NCBI GenBank assembly: GCA_905234795.1
Contig: CAJOIQ010000026.1
Span: forward strand, 1 to 35,408
Direction of reading: 5' to 3'
From: an uncultured Bacteroidales bacterium
Lineage (GTDB): Bacteria > Bacteroidota > Bacteroidia > Bacteroidales > UBA932
DNA length: 35,408 bases
Below the pieces are notes generated by a model, which was not told where the DNA came from, did not search any database, and saw nothing but the letters and a program-made list of their open reading frames with translations. Below, piece by piece: positions 7,937-16,146 of this stretch. The stretch's first letter is position 1; every line of letters starts with the position of its first letter. Made by a program: the position numbers and the translations under genes.

Positions 7937-8854
7937 ATGCAAAAACTGAAAACCTATGTGGCCGCGGTAACGGCCATCCTCTTCTGGGGACTGTCCTATA
8001 TTTGGAGCGGCCGGTTGGTGGCCCAGGGCATTCCCGTGGAATATTTCCTGCCCATCCGTATTTTATTTGCCGCCGTTATCCTGCTGGTCATTAACCTGGT
8101 GTGCGGCTATAGCCTCAAGATTCACAAGCAGCATCTGCTCACTTTTTTCCTTCTGGCAGCCTGCGAGCCGTTCATCTATTTCTTCTGTGAAACCTACGGC
8201 ATCCAGTTCACCGGTTCTCCTACCATCAGCTCGCTGGTGATTGCCAGTACGCCGGTGCTGGCCATGGTGGCGGGCGTGATGTTCTTCAAGGAGCACATCA
8301 CCTGGCAGCATGTGGTGGGGATGGTCATCTGCCTGGCGGGCCTGGTGCTGGTCACCCGGGCCAGCCGCGGAGAAAGCCGCCTGTTCTACTTCGGCCTGGC
8401 CGTGCTGGTGCTGGCCGTGGTGGCCGAGGTTGCCTACGCTTCCCTCACCAAAGCCCTGACGGACGGATACGAGCCCACGGTGATTGTGATGTACCAGTTC
8501 TTCATCGGCTCCATCTTCTTCCTGCCGCTGTTCCTTACCCGCGGCATGGAAACCTACGACCCCGACCTCTATTCCAGCTGGAGCGTGTGGGAGCCCATCC
8601 TGTGCCTGTCTGTGCTTTGCTCCACCGTGGCCTTTGCCGCGTGGGCCTATGCCATCGGCAAGCTGGGCGTAGCCAAATCCAGTATTTTCCAGGCGCTGAA
8701 TCCCGTGGTTACGGCCCTGGCGGGCTTCATTCTGGGAGATGAAATCCTTTGCGGCGGACAATGGGTTGGCCTGGCCATCGCCGTGGCCGGCGTGGTCCTC
8801 ACCCAACTGAATATCGGGAAGAAGAATCTATTTGCGCGGAAAAAGGACGCTTAA
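7937..8854 (+). CDS. EamA/DMT family permease
   Basis: The 305-aa product is very hydrophobic with about ten membrane helices, arranged as two EamA repeats. The first begins at ILFWGLSYIWSG (about 15-130). The second has the AWAYAIGKLGVAKSSIFQALNPV motif region typical of the second repeat. The C-terminus is short and basic. It is probably an inner-membrane exporter of small metabolites. The substrate cannot be read from the sequence. It starts 3 nt after tex and its last 4 bases overlap the convergent ClC gene. Confidence 0.88.
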   Translation: MQKLKTYVAAVTAILFWGLSYIWSGRLVAQGIPVEYFLPIRILFAAVILLVINLVCGYSLKIHKQHLLTFFLLAACEPFIYFFCETYGIQFTGSPTISSLVIASTPVLAMVAGVMFFKEHITWQHVVGMVICLAGLVLVTRASRGESRLFYFGLAVLVLAVVAEVAYASLTKALTDGYEPTVIVMYQFFIGSIFFLPLFLTRGMETYDPDLYSSWSVWEPILCLSVLCSTVAFAAWAYAIGKLGVAKSSIFQALNPVVTALAGFILGDEILCGGQWVGLAIAVAGVVLTQLNIGKKNLFARKKDA

Positions 8855-10620
8855 TCCTGGGAAAAACTTTGGAGCTCCTGGCGGTAGGCGTTGAAGATTT
8901 TTGATTTGGAGAGGAAGCCGCAATAGCTGCGGTTCTCTCCCACCACGGGCAGGTTCCAGGCGCCGGTCTTTTCAAATTTGCGCATCACGGAGTCCATGGG
9001 TTCGTCGGGATGGATGTATTCCGGCGCGGTTTTCATGTAGTTGTACACGTGCCGCTGTGTATAGAGCTCCGTACGGAACATGTCCTGCCGGATGTCGTCC
9101 AGGGAAACATAGCCCTGGAAACGGTCCCGGGAATCCAGCACCGGGAAGATGTTGCGCTCGGAGCGGGCCACGGCCTCTACCAGTTCCCCCAGCGTGGCGT
9201 CGATGCGCACGGGGCGGAAATCGGTCTCCAGCAGACCCTGGGTTTTCATGAGCGTAAGTACGGCTTGGTCGGAATCGTGCGTGAGCAGTTCCCCGCTGGC
9301 CGCGATGCGCTTGGTATAGATGGAGTATTTCTCGAAGAGACGGATGACGCCGTAGGAAATGGCCGATGTAATGATGAGCGGCACCAGCAGCGTGTAGCCG
9401 CCGGAAATCTCGGCAATGAGGAAGATGGCCGTGAGGGGCGCCTGCATCACGCCGGCCATCAAGCCCGCCATACCCACCAGCACAAAGTTGGAGACGGGAA
9501 CATCGGCATGTACCAGATTGAGCGAAGTAGCCAGCGTAAAACCGGCGATAGCCCCCATGAACAGGGTGGGGCCGAAGGTACCACCCACGCCGCCGCCCGC
9601 GTTGGTGAAGGTCATGGAGAACACTTTGAGCAGCAGCACCAGCAGGAAAAACAGCGGAATGGACCAGCTCTGCTTCATCAGGAAATGCAACGGCGTATTG
9701 CCCAGTTCGGCCTCCTGCCCGTTGAGCAGGGGTCCCAGGAAATTGTACCCTTCCCCATGCAGCGGCGGGAACAGGAAGATGAGCACACCCAGCAGCACGG
9801 CCGACATCGCCCACTTCAGATAGGGATTCTTCAGCCGGCCCAGACGGTCCTCCATGGACAGTGTGGTGCGGATGAAATAGAGGGAAATGAGTCCGCAGAA
9901 TGCGCCCAGAACCAGATAGAAGGGCACATTGTGCATGTCGAAGGGTGCCACGGTGGCCGCAAAAACGCTCTCCCGTCCCAGGCAAAGATAGCTGATGAGC
10001 GTGGCCGATACCGAGCTCAGCAGCAGCGGCAGGATGCCACTCATGGACAGGTTGAAGAGCAGGATTTCCAGTGTAAACAGCACACCGGCCAGCGGTGCGT
10101 TGAAGATGCCGGCCACGGCACCGGCCGCGCCACAGCCCAGCAGGAGCGTCATTCCGCGGTAGGACATGCCGCAATATCGGCCCAAATTGGAGCCGATGGC
10201 GGCACCGGTATAGACGATGGGAGCCTCGGCACCCACGGAGCCGCCGAAGCCGATGGTGAGCGCACTGGTTACCAGCGAGCTCCAGCAGTTGTGGCTCTTG
10301 ATTTTGGATTCGTTCTTGGAAACAGCCTGCAGCACCTTGGTAACCCCATGGCCGATATTATCCTTGACCAGATAGCGCACGATGAGCAGGCTCAGCAGCA
10401 TACCCACACCGGGCAGTACCAGCATGGCCCAGGGATGGGGGCCGGTGACATCGGCCAGCTTTTCCTGAATCCAGTGGATGGAGAGTTTAAGGCACACGGC
10501 CGCCAAACCACACAGAATACCCGTAATCACAGAAAGGGCCAGTAAGGCGCTGCGTTCGGGTATTCTATGCAAAAGGGCCCGGACAGGGCCCCAGAAAAAC
10601 TTATTCGTCGTCGCTCCCAT
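8851..10620 (-). CDS. ClC-type chloride channel/antiporter with two CBS domains
   Basis: The 589-aa product has a ClC core (about residues 20-440) followed by two CBS domains (about 455-585). The gating glutamate is Glu132 in GGSVGAEAP, equivalent to E148 of E. coli ClC. The first selectivity-filter motif reads GHGVTKVL where the classical form is GSGIP, so the filter serine is replaced, which may alter anion choice. The GGGVGGTFGPTLFMG helix is intact. The start at 10620 (MGATTNKFF) is chosen because the longer frame would read across most of the upstream gene. It still overlaps that gene by 20 nt. The product would move anions across the inner membrane, with regulation through the CBS pair. 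Confidence 0.9.
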   Translation of the reverse strand: MGATTNKFFWGPVRALLHRIPERSALLALSVITGILCGLAAVCLKLSIHWIQEKLADVTGPHPWAMLVLPGVGMLLSLLIVRYLVKDNIGHGVTKVLQAVSKNESKIKSHNCWSSLVTSALTIGFGGSVGAEAPIVYTGAAIGSNLGRYCGMSYRGMTLLLGCGAAGAVAGIFNAPLAGVLFTLEILLFNLSMSGILPLLLSSVSATLISYLCLGRESVFAATVAPFDMHNVPFYLVLGAFCGLISLYFIRTTLSMEDRLGRLKNPYLKWAMSAVLLGVLIFLFPPLHGEGYNFLGPLLNGQEAELGNTPLHFLMKQSWSIPLFFLLVLLLKVFSMTFTNAGGGVGGTFGPTLFMGAIAGFTLATSLNLVHADVPVSNFVLVGMAGLMAGVMQAPLTAIFLIAEISGGYTLLVPLIITSAISYGVIRLFEKYSIYTKRIAASGELLTHDSDQAVLTLMKTQGLLETDFRPVRIDATLGELVEAVARSERNIFPVLDSRDRFQGYVSLDDIRQDMFRTELYTQRHVYNYMKTAPEYIHPDEPMDSVMRKFEKTGAWNLPVVGENRSYCGFLSKSKIFNAYRQELQSFSQD

Positions 10621-10972
10621 TGGAGTATTGGGCGATGTTGTCGTCGGGGAGGGTTTCTCCTGCGTCGTCCGAGGCGTCGGCGCTGCCTCCGGCCACGGCT
10701 TCGTTCTCGGCGTCTTCTTCTCCCTCCAGCCAGCGGGCAACGTCCTCCATGTCATCGGTCTTGACGTTGATCTTCACCAGATAAATGGCATCGGCGGTTT
10801 CCACCGTTACGGCATAGAAGGATGTGCCGTCGGGCTTGGGATACTTCACCAGGTCTGTGAGGTAATCGCTGAAACCCTTGGGATACTTTTCTGCAAAGGC
10901 AGCGGCCAGGTCCGGATGTTGTCCGGCCATCTTCTCATAGCTTACCACGTGTCTTTTCTTGCTTTCTGCCAT
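10601..10972 (-). CDS. Small acidic protein of unknown function
   Basis: The 123-aa product has a folded-looking N-terminal part (about residues 1-88, with YLTDLVKYPKPDG and FYAVTVETADAIYLVKI) and a disordered acidic tail rich in D, E, A and S (about 89-123). No catalytic motif is seen and I do not recognise the family. It lies 3 nt after ygiQ and overlaps the ClC gene by 20 nt, so the three probably form one transcript. Codon use matches the neighbours, supporting a real gene. Confidence 0.8.
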   Translation of the reverse strand: MAESKKRHVVSYEKMAGQHPDLAAAFAEKYPKGFSDYLTDLVKYPKPDGTSFYAVTVETADAIYLVKINVKTDDMEDVARWLEGEEDAENEAVAGGSADASDDAGETLPDDNIAQYSNGSDDE

Positions 10973-10975
10973 ATC

Positions 10976-12907
10976 TTATCTTTTCTTCTTATTCTTTCTG
11001 GCTGCAATATTAGTAGATTGTTTTGAACCTTGCAAGGGCTTGTCACTTTTTTTGGAAGAATTTTTAAAGAAAAATGACTTTTGCCGCTGTTTTTTCTCGG
11101 GGTCCCGTTCCGTGAACACGGGGGTCATGTCCCGCGGGTCCAGTCCGGAATAGAACATCACGGAGCTGGTGGTCATGGGTGTGGGCGTAAAATCCTGCAC
11201 CTGGTCCATCCAGATGCCCTTCAGGGCCGGGTGATTGGCCAGGTTTTCCATGTCCTTGAGCGTGCAGCCCGGGTGGGACGATATAAAATAAGGTACCAGT
11301 CCCACGTGCGTCCCGGCATCCCGGTTCACTTTGTCGAACTCCTTGCGCAGCCGCTCAAAGAGTCTGAACGTGGGCTTGGCCATTTTCTGCAGCACATGAT
11401 CCTCTGTATGTTCCGGTGCCACCTTCAACCGGCCCGAAGTATGATTGAGCACCAGCGTCTGCAAATAAGGCTTGGAGCTGGGATCCACAAAGCCGTCCTC
11501 GGTGAGGAAAAGGTCGTAGCGGATGCCGCTGCCGATATAGCTGTGCCGGATGCCCTTGGTGCCATCGATGCGCTTGTACAGCTCCATCAGCCTCGTATGG
11601 TCGCAGTCCAGATTAGGGCACCGCTTGGGGAACAGGCAGCTGCGGCGCTTGCATTTGTCGCACAGCTCCAGGTTCTTCCCGTGCATGCCGTACATATTGG
11701 CTGTGGGCGCCCCCACATCGGAGATATTCCCCGCAAAGTCCGGCAAATTGTTCAGGGCCGATACTTCCTTGAGGATGGATTTCTCACTCCGGCTCTGAAT
11801 GAACTTGCCCTGGTGGGCCGCAATGGTGCAGAAGTTGCACCCGCCGAAACAGCCCCGGTGCGTGTTCACGCTGAACTTGATCATGTCATACGCCGGAATG
11901 CGTTTGCCCTTGTACCTGGGATGCGGCAGCTTGGTGAACGGCAAGTCCCAGAAACTGTCCATCTCCTCCTGCGTGGCAGGCGGATACGGTGGATTAACCT
12001 GCACATATCCCTCTCCCACCGGCTCGATGATAGTATCCGGGTGCATCATATTGGCATGCGTCTCAATCCAGTGGAAATTCTCGGCAAACGCCCGTTTGTC
12101 CTTGCAGCATTCTTCGAAAGAATGCAACACCAGGGTTCCGGGGTGGGCACTCTCTCCAGAATCCGTTGCCACCCTCGGCAACGTAAGAGGGAGGGGCCCG
12201 CAGTCAGCGCTCGAAGAGCGCAGCGCACGGGAGGGGTCGCGAAGCGACGATTCTGGAGAGAGTGCCCACCCCGGGACCTTACCTTTCACATAGAAGGCGA
12301 TCTGGGGAATCTGGCGCATACGATGCTGGGACCAGCCTTTTTCGATGCCCTTGGTGAGTTCCAGCATGGGGCGTTCACCCATGCCGTAACAAAGATAATC
12401 GGCCCCGGAGGAGACCAGGACAGAGGGCATCAGGCAGTCTTTCCAGTAGTCGTAATGGGTGAGGCGGCGGAGGGAGGCCTCGATGCCGCCGATGACTACC
12501 GGAACATCCGGGAACAGCTTTTTGAGGATTTGGGTGTACACCGTGACGGCGTAATCGGGCCGGGCGCCGGCCTTGCCGTCGGGGGTGTAGGCATCGTCGT
12601 GACGAAGACGCTTGGAGGCGGTGTAGTGATTCACCATGGAATCCATGGCCCCGGCATTGAGGCCGAAGTACAGGCGAGGCCGGCCCAGTTTGCGGAAGTC
12701 CCGAAGGTCGTCCCGCCAGTTGGGCTGGGGCACCACGGCCACGCGATAGCCCCATTTCTGGAGCCATCGGCCAATGACGGCCGTACCGAACGACGGGTGG
12801 TCGATGAAGGCGTCTCCGGAGAACAGGATAATGTCGATGTAATCCCATCCCAGGGCCTCCACCTCCTTCACCGAAGTAGGGAACATATATGCGTTCTGCT
12901 CTGCCAT
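10976..12907 (-). CDS. YgiQ family radical SAM protein, carrying an in-frame palindromic insert
   Basis: The 643-aa product has a UPF0313/YgiQ N-terminal domain (FPTSVKEVEALGWDYIDIIL), the radical-SAM cluster Cys353-x3-Cys357-x2-Cys360 (RGCFGGCNFC), a long SAM barrel and a basic C-terminal tail. Its function is unknown. The 4Fe-4S cluster implies radical chemistry. Residues about 212-257 are encoded by palindromic element B and interrupt the normal sequence between IAFYVKGKVPGW and GTLVLHSFEECCKDK. Frame is kept on both sides. The ATG at 12907 (MAEQNAYMFP) is chosen over an upstream ATG at 12937 because the latter would place the -7 box inside the gene. Confidence 0.9.
   Translation of the reverse strand: MAEQNAYMFPTSVKEVEALGWDYIDIILFSGDAFIDHPSFGTAVIGRWLQKWGYRVAVVPQPNWRDDLRDFRKLGRPRLYFGLNAGAMDSMVNHYTASKRLRHDDAYTPDGKAGARPDYAVTVYTQILKKLFPDVPVVIGGIEASLRRLTHYDYWKDCLMPSVLVSSGADYLCYGMGERPMLELTKGIEKGWSQHRMRQIPQIAFYVKGKVPGWALSPESSLRDPSRALRSSSADCGPLPLTLPRVATDSGESAHPGTLVLHSFEECCKDKRAFAENFHWIETHANMMHPDTIIEPVGEGYVQVNPPYPPATQEEMDSFWDLPFTKLPHPRYKGKRIPAYDMIKFSVNTHRGCFGGCNFCTIAAHQGKFIQSRSEKSILKEVSALNNLPDFAGNISDVGAPTANMYGMHGKNLELCDKCKRRSCLFPKRCPNLDCDHTRLMELYKRIDGTKGIRHSYIGSGIRYDLFLTEDGFVDPSSKPYLQTLVLNHTSGRLKVAPEHTEDHVLQKMAKPTFRLFERLRKEFDKVNRDAGTHVGLVPYFISSHPGCTLKDMENLANHPALKGIWMDQVQDFTPTPMTTSSVMFYSGLDPRDMTPVFTERDPEKKQRQKSFFFKNSSKKSDKPLQGSKQSTNIAARKNKKKR
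12138..12274 (+). repeat. Gene-invading cloverleaf palindrome, copy B
   Basis: The arms 12138-12163 and 12249-12274 are 26 bp and perfectly complementary. The 85-nt core has hairpin 1 (GTTGCC 12165-12170 / GGCAAC 12177-12182, loop ACCCTC), hairpin 2 (GCGCTC 12207-12212 / GAGCGC 12216-12221, loop GAA) and hairpin 3 (GTCGC-gaa-GCGAC). Compared with copy A, five of the seven core differences fall in hairpin 1 and mostly keep pairing. The host gene runs on the other strand, so the element is translated in the opposite orientation to copy A and is still free of stops. Confidence 0.92.
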
Positions 12908-12915
12908 TCCGAGGG

Positions 12916-12923
12916 CAAAAATA
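12916..12923 (-). promoter_or_regulatory. -7 box of ygiQ
   Basis: On the minus strand, TATTTTTG ends 8 nt before the ygiQ ATG, preceded by T-rich sequence but no exact TTTG at -33. The predicted transcript starts about 3 nt before the ATG. Confidence 0.6.
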
Positions 12924-13055
12924 CAAAATAATTTCATCCAAAACAGCCCCCGGCGCCCGCCAGTGGCCGATTTTTGGATTGCACCCCTCTGAGATATGTA
13001 TTTAACAAACTGATTATCAGCCGGTTATGGCCTAACTTTTTTGTCCCCGAAAAAC

Positions 13056-13086
13056 TTGGAAGCCTGTGAACGCCTGAGTACCTTTG
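13056..13086 (+). promoter_or_regulatory. Plus-strand promoter in the ygiQ-rlmI gap
   Basis: TTGG (13056-13059), 19 nt, then TACCTTTG (13079-13086). The -7 box is perfect. No plus-strand gene follows: the next gene, rlmI, is convergent and ends at 13178. Confidence 0.6.
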
Positions 13087-13090
13087 CCCA

Positions 13091-13182
13091 TGCACTCTGT
13101 CCTGCAGGCATCTGATCGGCCGCCGCCGGACCCTGTTGCTCCGATGCCGGCACCCAACCCCAGCCGGCATCGTTGTATTATT
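13091..13182 (+). ncRNA. Candidate small RNA
   Basis: About 90 nt lie between a good plus-strand promoter (13056-13086) and a strong hairpin (13142-13172) followed by TTGTATTATT. The segment is GC-rich with further pairing potential (GGCATC with GATGCC around the hairpin). The only open frame on the plus strand is 38 codons from 13090 and looks non-coding. It matches no RNA family I recognise. This is inference from the promoter and hairpin. Confidence 0.35.
13142..13172. terminator. Hairpin at the 3' end of rlmI / candidate small RNA
   Basis: CGATGCCGGC (13142-13151) and GCCGGCATCG (13163-13172) form a perfect 10-bp stem with an 11-nt loop. The plus-strand side is followed by TTGTATTATT. 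On the minus side it lies 6 nt past the rlmI stop codon without a clear T-run. Confidence 0.6.
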
Positions 13183-14371
13183 CCACGTACAGCAGGAGGC
13201 CTTTGAGGTACTCGCCTTCGGGGTGGTAAATGTTTACGGAGTGGTCGGCGGGCTGGTTCAGGCGGTCCAGGATGCGAACGCTGCGGCCGGTTTCGGCGGC
13301 GGCGGAGAAGACGGCCAGGGCGAAGGCCTCTTTGTCCACCACCTGGGAGCAGCTGAAGGTGAATACGAAGCCGCCGGGAGCCACTTTGGCGATGGCGGCG
13401 GCGTTCAGGCGCTGGTAGGCGCGCAGGGCGTTCTTGAGGGCACCGCGGTGCTTGGCGAATGCCGGCGGATCCACAATCATCAGGTCATAGGCGCCGTCGG
13501 GAACATTCTTTACAAAGTCGATGGCATCGGTGCAGTAGGAGGTGTGCTGGTCGGCAGTGAAACCGTTCAGTAACACATTCCGGTCCACCATATCCATGGC
13601 GCGCTGGGAACTGTCTACGGAATCCACGTGAGCGGCGCCGCCGGCCAGGGCATAGATGGAGAAGCCGCCCGTGTAGCAGAACAGGTTGAGCACGCGGCGG
13701 CCGCGGGCCAGGGCACCCACCCGGGCGCGGTTTTCCCGCTGGTCCAGGAAGAAGCCGGTCTTCTGGCCTTCGCACCAGTTCACCAGGAACTTGTTGCCAT
13801 TTTCCAGGACCGTAAGTTCATCGGCCGTAAAGGAAGGGGCCTTGTACAGGTAGCCGTCAATGAGTTCCAGGCCGGCCTTGAAGGGCGCGGTGCCGGAGCT
13901 TTTGTCGTAGACGGCTTTGAGCCGGTCTCCGTACAGTTCCTGCAGGGCCGAAGCAATGGCCGCCTTGGCGCGGAACATGCCCACGGAATGGGCCTGGAGC
14001 ACGCATACGCCGTCGTAATAGTCGATGATGAGGCCCGGCAGGCCATCTCCTTCCCCGTGCACCAGGCGGTAGCAGGTGGTGGTGGCCGATGTGGCCAGCC
14101 CGCATGCCTCCCGCAGGGCATAGGCGCGGGTGAGCATCCGCAGCCAGAAGTCCGGCTGCGTGGGATCCTCGTCAAAACTCAAAACGCGCACGGCGATGGA
14201 GCCCACCTGGTAATGGCCGCAGCACAGCACCTGGCCGTCGGCCGAGCACACGCTCACCAGGTCTCCCTCGGCGGGATGGCCCGTAATCTGGGCGATGGCC
14301 CCGGAGAACACCCAGGGATGATATCGCAGGAGGGATTCCTCCCGGCGGGGTTTGAGAATGACTTTATCCAT
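13178..14371 (-). CDS. RlmI-like class I SAM-dependent rRNA methyltransferase
   Basis: The 397-aa product matches the RlmI length. It has an N-terminal PUA domain (about residues 1-75, with RYHPWVFSGAI), a middle domain, and a Rossmann methyltransferase with motif I (VLNLFCYTGGFSIYA, about 215-230), the acidic VDSVDSS strand and motif IV IVDPPAFAKHRG. RlmI methylates a cytosine C5 of 23S rRNA. The exact target here is inferred from family. The ATG at 14371 is chosen because it gives the family N-terminus and overlaps the upstream exonuclease stop by 8 nt. It is the last gene of a three-gene minus-strand run. Confidence 0.88.
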   Translation of the reverse strand: MDKVILKPRREESLLRYHPWVFSGAIAQITGHPAEGDLVSVCSADGQVLCCGHYQVGSIAVRVLSFDEDPTQPDFWLRMLTRAYALREACGLATSATTTCYRLVHGEGDGLPGLIIDYYDGVCVLQAHSVGMFRAKAAIASALQELYGDRLKAVYDKSSGTAPFKAGLELIDGYLYKAPSFTADELTVLENGNKFLVNWCEGQKTGFFLDQRENRARVGALARGRRVLNLFCYTGGFSIYALAGGAAHVDSVDSSQRAMDMVDRNVLLNGFTADQHTSYCTDAIDFVKNVPDGAYDLMIVDPPAFAKHRGALKNALRAYQRLNAAAIAKVAPGGFVFTFSCSQVVDKEAFALAVFSAAAETGRSVRILDRLNQPADHSVNIYHPEGEYLKGLLLYVE

Positions 14372-14999
14372 TGTCTTGGAATCTTTCGGGATGAAGTTGT
14401 TCGGGGGTAAGGGGATGTTTCTCGGAGCCCAGAAGCCGCAGGTACATCTCCCGGCAAATCCAGGCGTCGGTGGCCGCATAGCGCTGCTGGCCGTCGGAGA
14501 GTTTATCGGCCTCCCAGTTGGATAGCTGCTGTGCTTTGGAGATTTTAACGCCCAGGATGATGGCCGCCATCTTCTTTACGCTCTTGTCCCTTATACCATA
14601 TTCCCATACCATGTTCTGCAGGTCCACGAAGCCCTTGGGATTGAACTTGGTGATCTTTTGCAAGCCCCTTACGTCGTCCAGTGTTGCGGCGCCCACCTTC
14701 ACCACGGAAGGATTGGCCAGAACCGCCGCCAGGGAGCGCGGAAGGCCGCATTTCTTGAGCCGGAAAAGATAGGCCTTTCCGCCGCCTGAAAGCTGCAGCA
14801 GGGCCGTGCCGGTAGAATGCTGGTCCGGAGAAAAAGTGGGACGGGTCTCGGTGTCAAAACCCAACACCGCCTGCTTTTTGAGATAGCGCACCGCCTGGTC
14901 CATCACGGGACCAGGCTCGTCCACTACCACAATCTCCCCGGGGAAAGATGCCAGTTCCAGGGCAGCTATTTCTTCCGGGCTAATGCAGATTTGGAACAT
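14364..14999 (-). CDS. DEDDy 3'-5' exonuclease (RNase D-like)
   Basis: The 211-aa product is a compact DnaQ-fold exonuclease. The metal-binding residues are Asp49 and Glu51 (GFDTET), Asp108 or Asp109 (ATLDDV), and Tyr174-x3-Asp178 (RYAATDAW), the DEDDy pattern. No HRDC domain is present, unlike full-length RNase D. The predicted role is trimming of RNA 3' ends or single-stranded DNA. The start overlaps the upstream lipoprotein gene by 20 nt and the end overlaps rlmI by 8 nt, so the three are probably translationally coupled. The pairing with an rRNA methyltransferase fits RNA maturation. Confidence 0.87.
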   Translation of the reverse strand: MFQICISPEEIAALELASFPGEIVVVDEPGPVMDQAVRYLKKQAVLGFDTETRPTFSPDQHSTGTALLQLSGGGKAYLFRLKKCGLPRSLAAVLANPSVVKVGAATLDDVRGLQKITKFNPKGFVDLQNMVWEYGIRDKSVKKMAAIILGVKISKAQQLSNWEADKLSDGQQRYAATDAWICREMYLRLLGSEKHPLTPEQLHPERFQDNG

Positions 15000-16107
15000 A
15001 GGTGTTCAGGGCATAGTCGGCGGTTGTCTCTACCAGCAGAGGAGTTCCCTCCCCCGATTCCGCCGTCTCATAGTAATGGATGGAAGGCCGGGCTATACGA
15101 TGGGTAAACAGGTGGTTCTCCCGCATCAGGCGGTAAGTGGCGTCAATGATGGAGGCCGTGGGAACCATCATCTTGAAATCGGGACTCAGCATGGCCCGGA
15201 AGGCCTCGTCCTCGGCGGTAACGCTGCCCTGGATGAGGGCCAGCTCCGTTTGCAGGGGTGTCATGTCCACCGAGTAACTGTCAATGAGGAGGGCATCCAG
15301 CACGCGGCCCGTGTTGTTGTACTGCCGAAGCAGGTTGCGGAACTCCGTGCGGATGTCCAGGGCGGTATCCGGAGCGATAACGCTGATATGGGCGTCGGAA
15401 TAGCCCATGGAATCGAAGACCGTCTGCCACACCCCGCTGTTTCGCACATCGCGGGTGGTCCAGACGGCCAGGGAACGGGCGCCGGAAGCATAGGCATCCT
15501 CCAGCAGCGTATTCACCCCGCACAGGATGCGGCAGCTGCCGCCCACCATCTGCTGCAAAGTATCCACGTCAAACAGGCCCCACTGCGCCTGCAGCGAGGA
15601 AGTATAGATGAGAATCTTGGCACGTTCCTTCCTCAGCAGGGGTTCGGCATCGGCGGTGGAACGCCAGGCCAGGCTGTCCCAGGCGCACACGGCATTGAGC
15701 ACCGCCACTTCCCGCAGGCTGTCCAGCACGGTCTGGCGCTGGTTCTCGGGACTTTTTTCGGCCGATGCCCAGAAGCTGGAATACGGGGCGTTCATGGCGT
15801 CCATCACAACGTCGAAGGTTTCCCCGGCGAAATCCGGAAGAGAGTCCCTGACGGGCCTTCCGTCCACATTATCCACGCGGTCGGCACCCTGGAAGCGACG
15901 GGCCAGCAGGATGGCGTTTTCCGGTTCTCCGATAATGGCGACGGAACCGCCGGAGCGGCCCGCCATGGCGGCCAGACGGCCTGCCCCCACGGTATCGGCG
16001 GCAATGACATGCACCAGAGGAAGGGTGGGACGCGGCGGCACCTGAACCTGCTGGCAGGATACGGCGGCAGCCACAAGGACAACGAGCGAAAAGACGATTT
16101 TTCTCAT
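14980..16107 (-). CDS. Lipoprotein of unknown function
   Basis: The 375-aa product starts with a lipoprotein signal: a basic MRK, a hydrophobic stretch and lipobox AAVSC (Cys near residue 18). The mature part is soluble and of mixed alpha/beta character, with strands such as KILIYTSSLQAQWG and ARSLAVWTTRDV. I recognise no catalytic motif. Segments such as SVAIIGEPENAILLA and VLDALLIDSYSVDM resemble the alternating fold of periplasmic-binding proteins, but this is only a visual impression. It has its own promoter (16115-16146) and heads the run with the exonuclease and rlmI. Confidence 0.82.
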   Translation of the reverse strand: MRKIVFSLVVLVAAAVSCQQVQVPPRPTLPLVHVIAADTVGAGRLAAMAGRSGGSVAIIGEPENAILLARRFQGADRVDNVDGRPVRDSLPDFAGETFDVVMDAMNAPYSSFWASAEKSPENQRQTVLDSLREVAVLNAVCAWDSLAWRSTADAEPLLRKERAKILIYTSSLQAQWGLFDVDTLQQMVGGSCRILCGVNTLLEDAYASGARSLAVWTTRDVRNSGVWQTVFDSMGYSDAHISVIAPDTALDIRTEFRNLLRQYNNTGRVLDALLIDSYSVDMTPLQTELALIQGSVTAEDEAFRAMLSPDFKMMVPTASIIDATYRLMRENHLFTHRIARPSIHYYETAESGEGTPLLVETTADYALNTYVPNLH

Positions 16108-16114
16108 GATAATG

Positions 16115-16146
16115 CAAAAATACACAATTCCGGCTACTTTTGCAAA
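16115..16146 (-). promoter_or_regulatory. Promoter of the lipoprotein operon
   Basis: On the minus strand: TTTG (16143-16146), 20 nt, TATTTTTG (16115-16122). The -33 element lies inside the 3' end of the esterase gene. The -7 box ends 7 nt before the ATG at 16107, so the mRNA is nearly leaderless. Confidence 0.75.

Noticed and set aside
10621..10755. N-terminal extension of the ClC protein by 45 residues
   Set aside because: It would overlap most of the upstream small acidic gene and is rich in Pro and Thr without a membrane or targeting signal.
13090..13206. A 38-codon plus-strand ORF after the orphan promoter
   Set aside because: It is Pro-rich, runs through the hairpin into the antisense of rlmI and has no recognisable features. 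A non-coding RNA explains the signals better.
14372..14479. N-terminal extension of the RlmI-like protein
   Set aside because: The extra 36 residues lie in the exonuclease gene in another frame. The PUA domain starts at the ATG at 14371.
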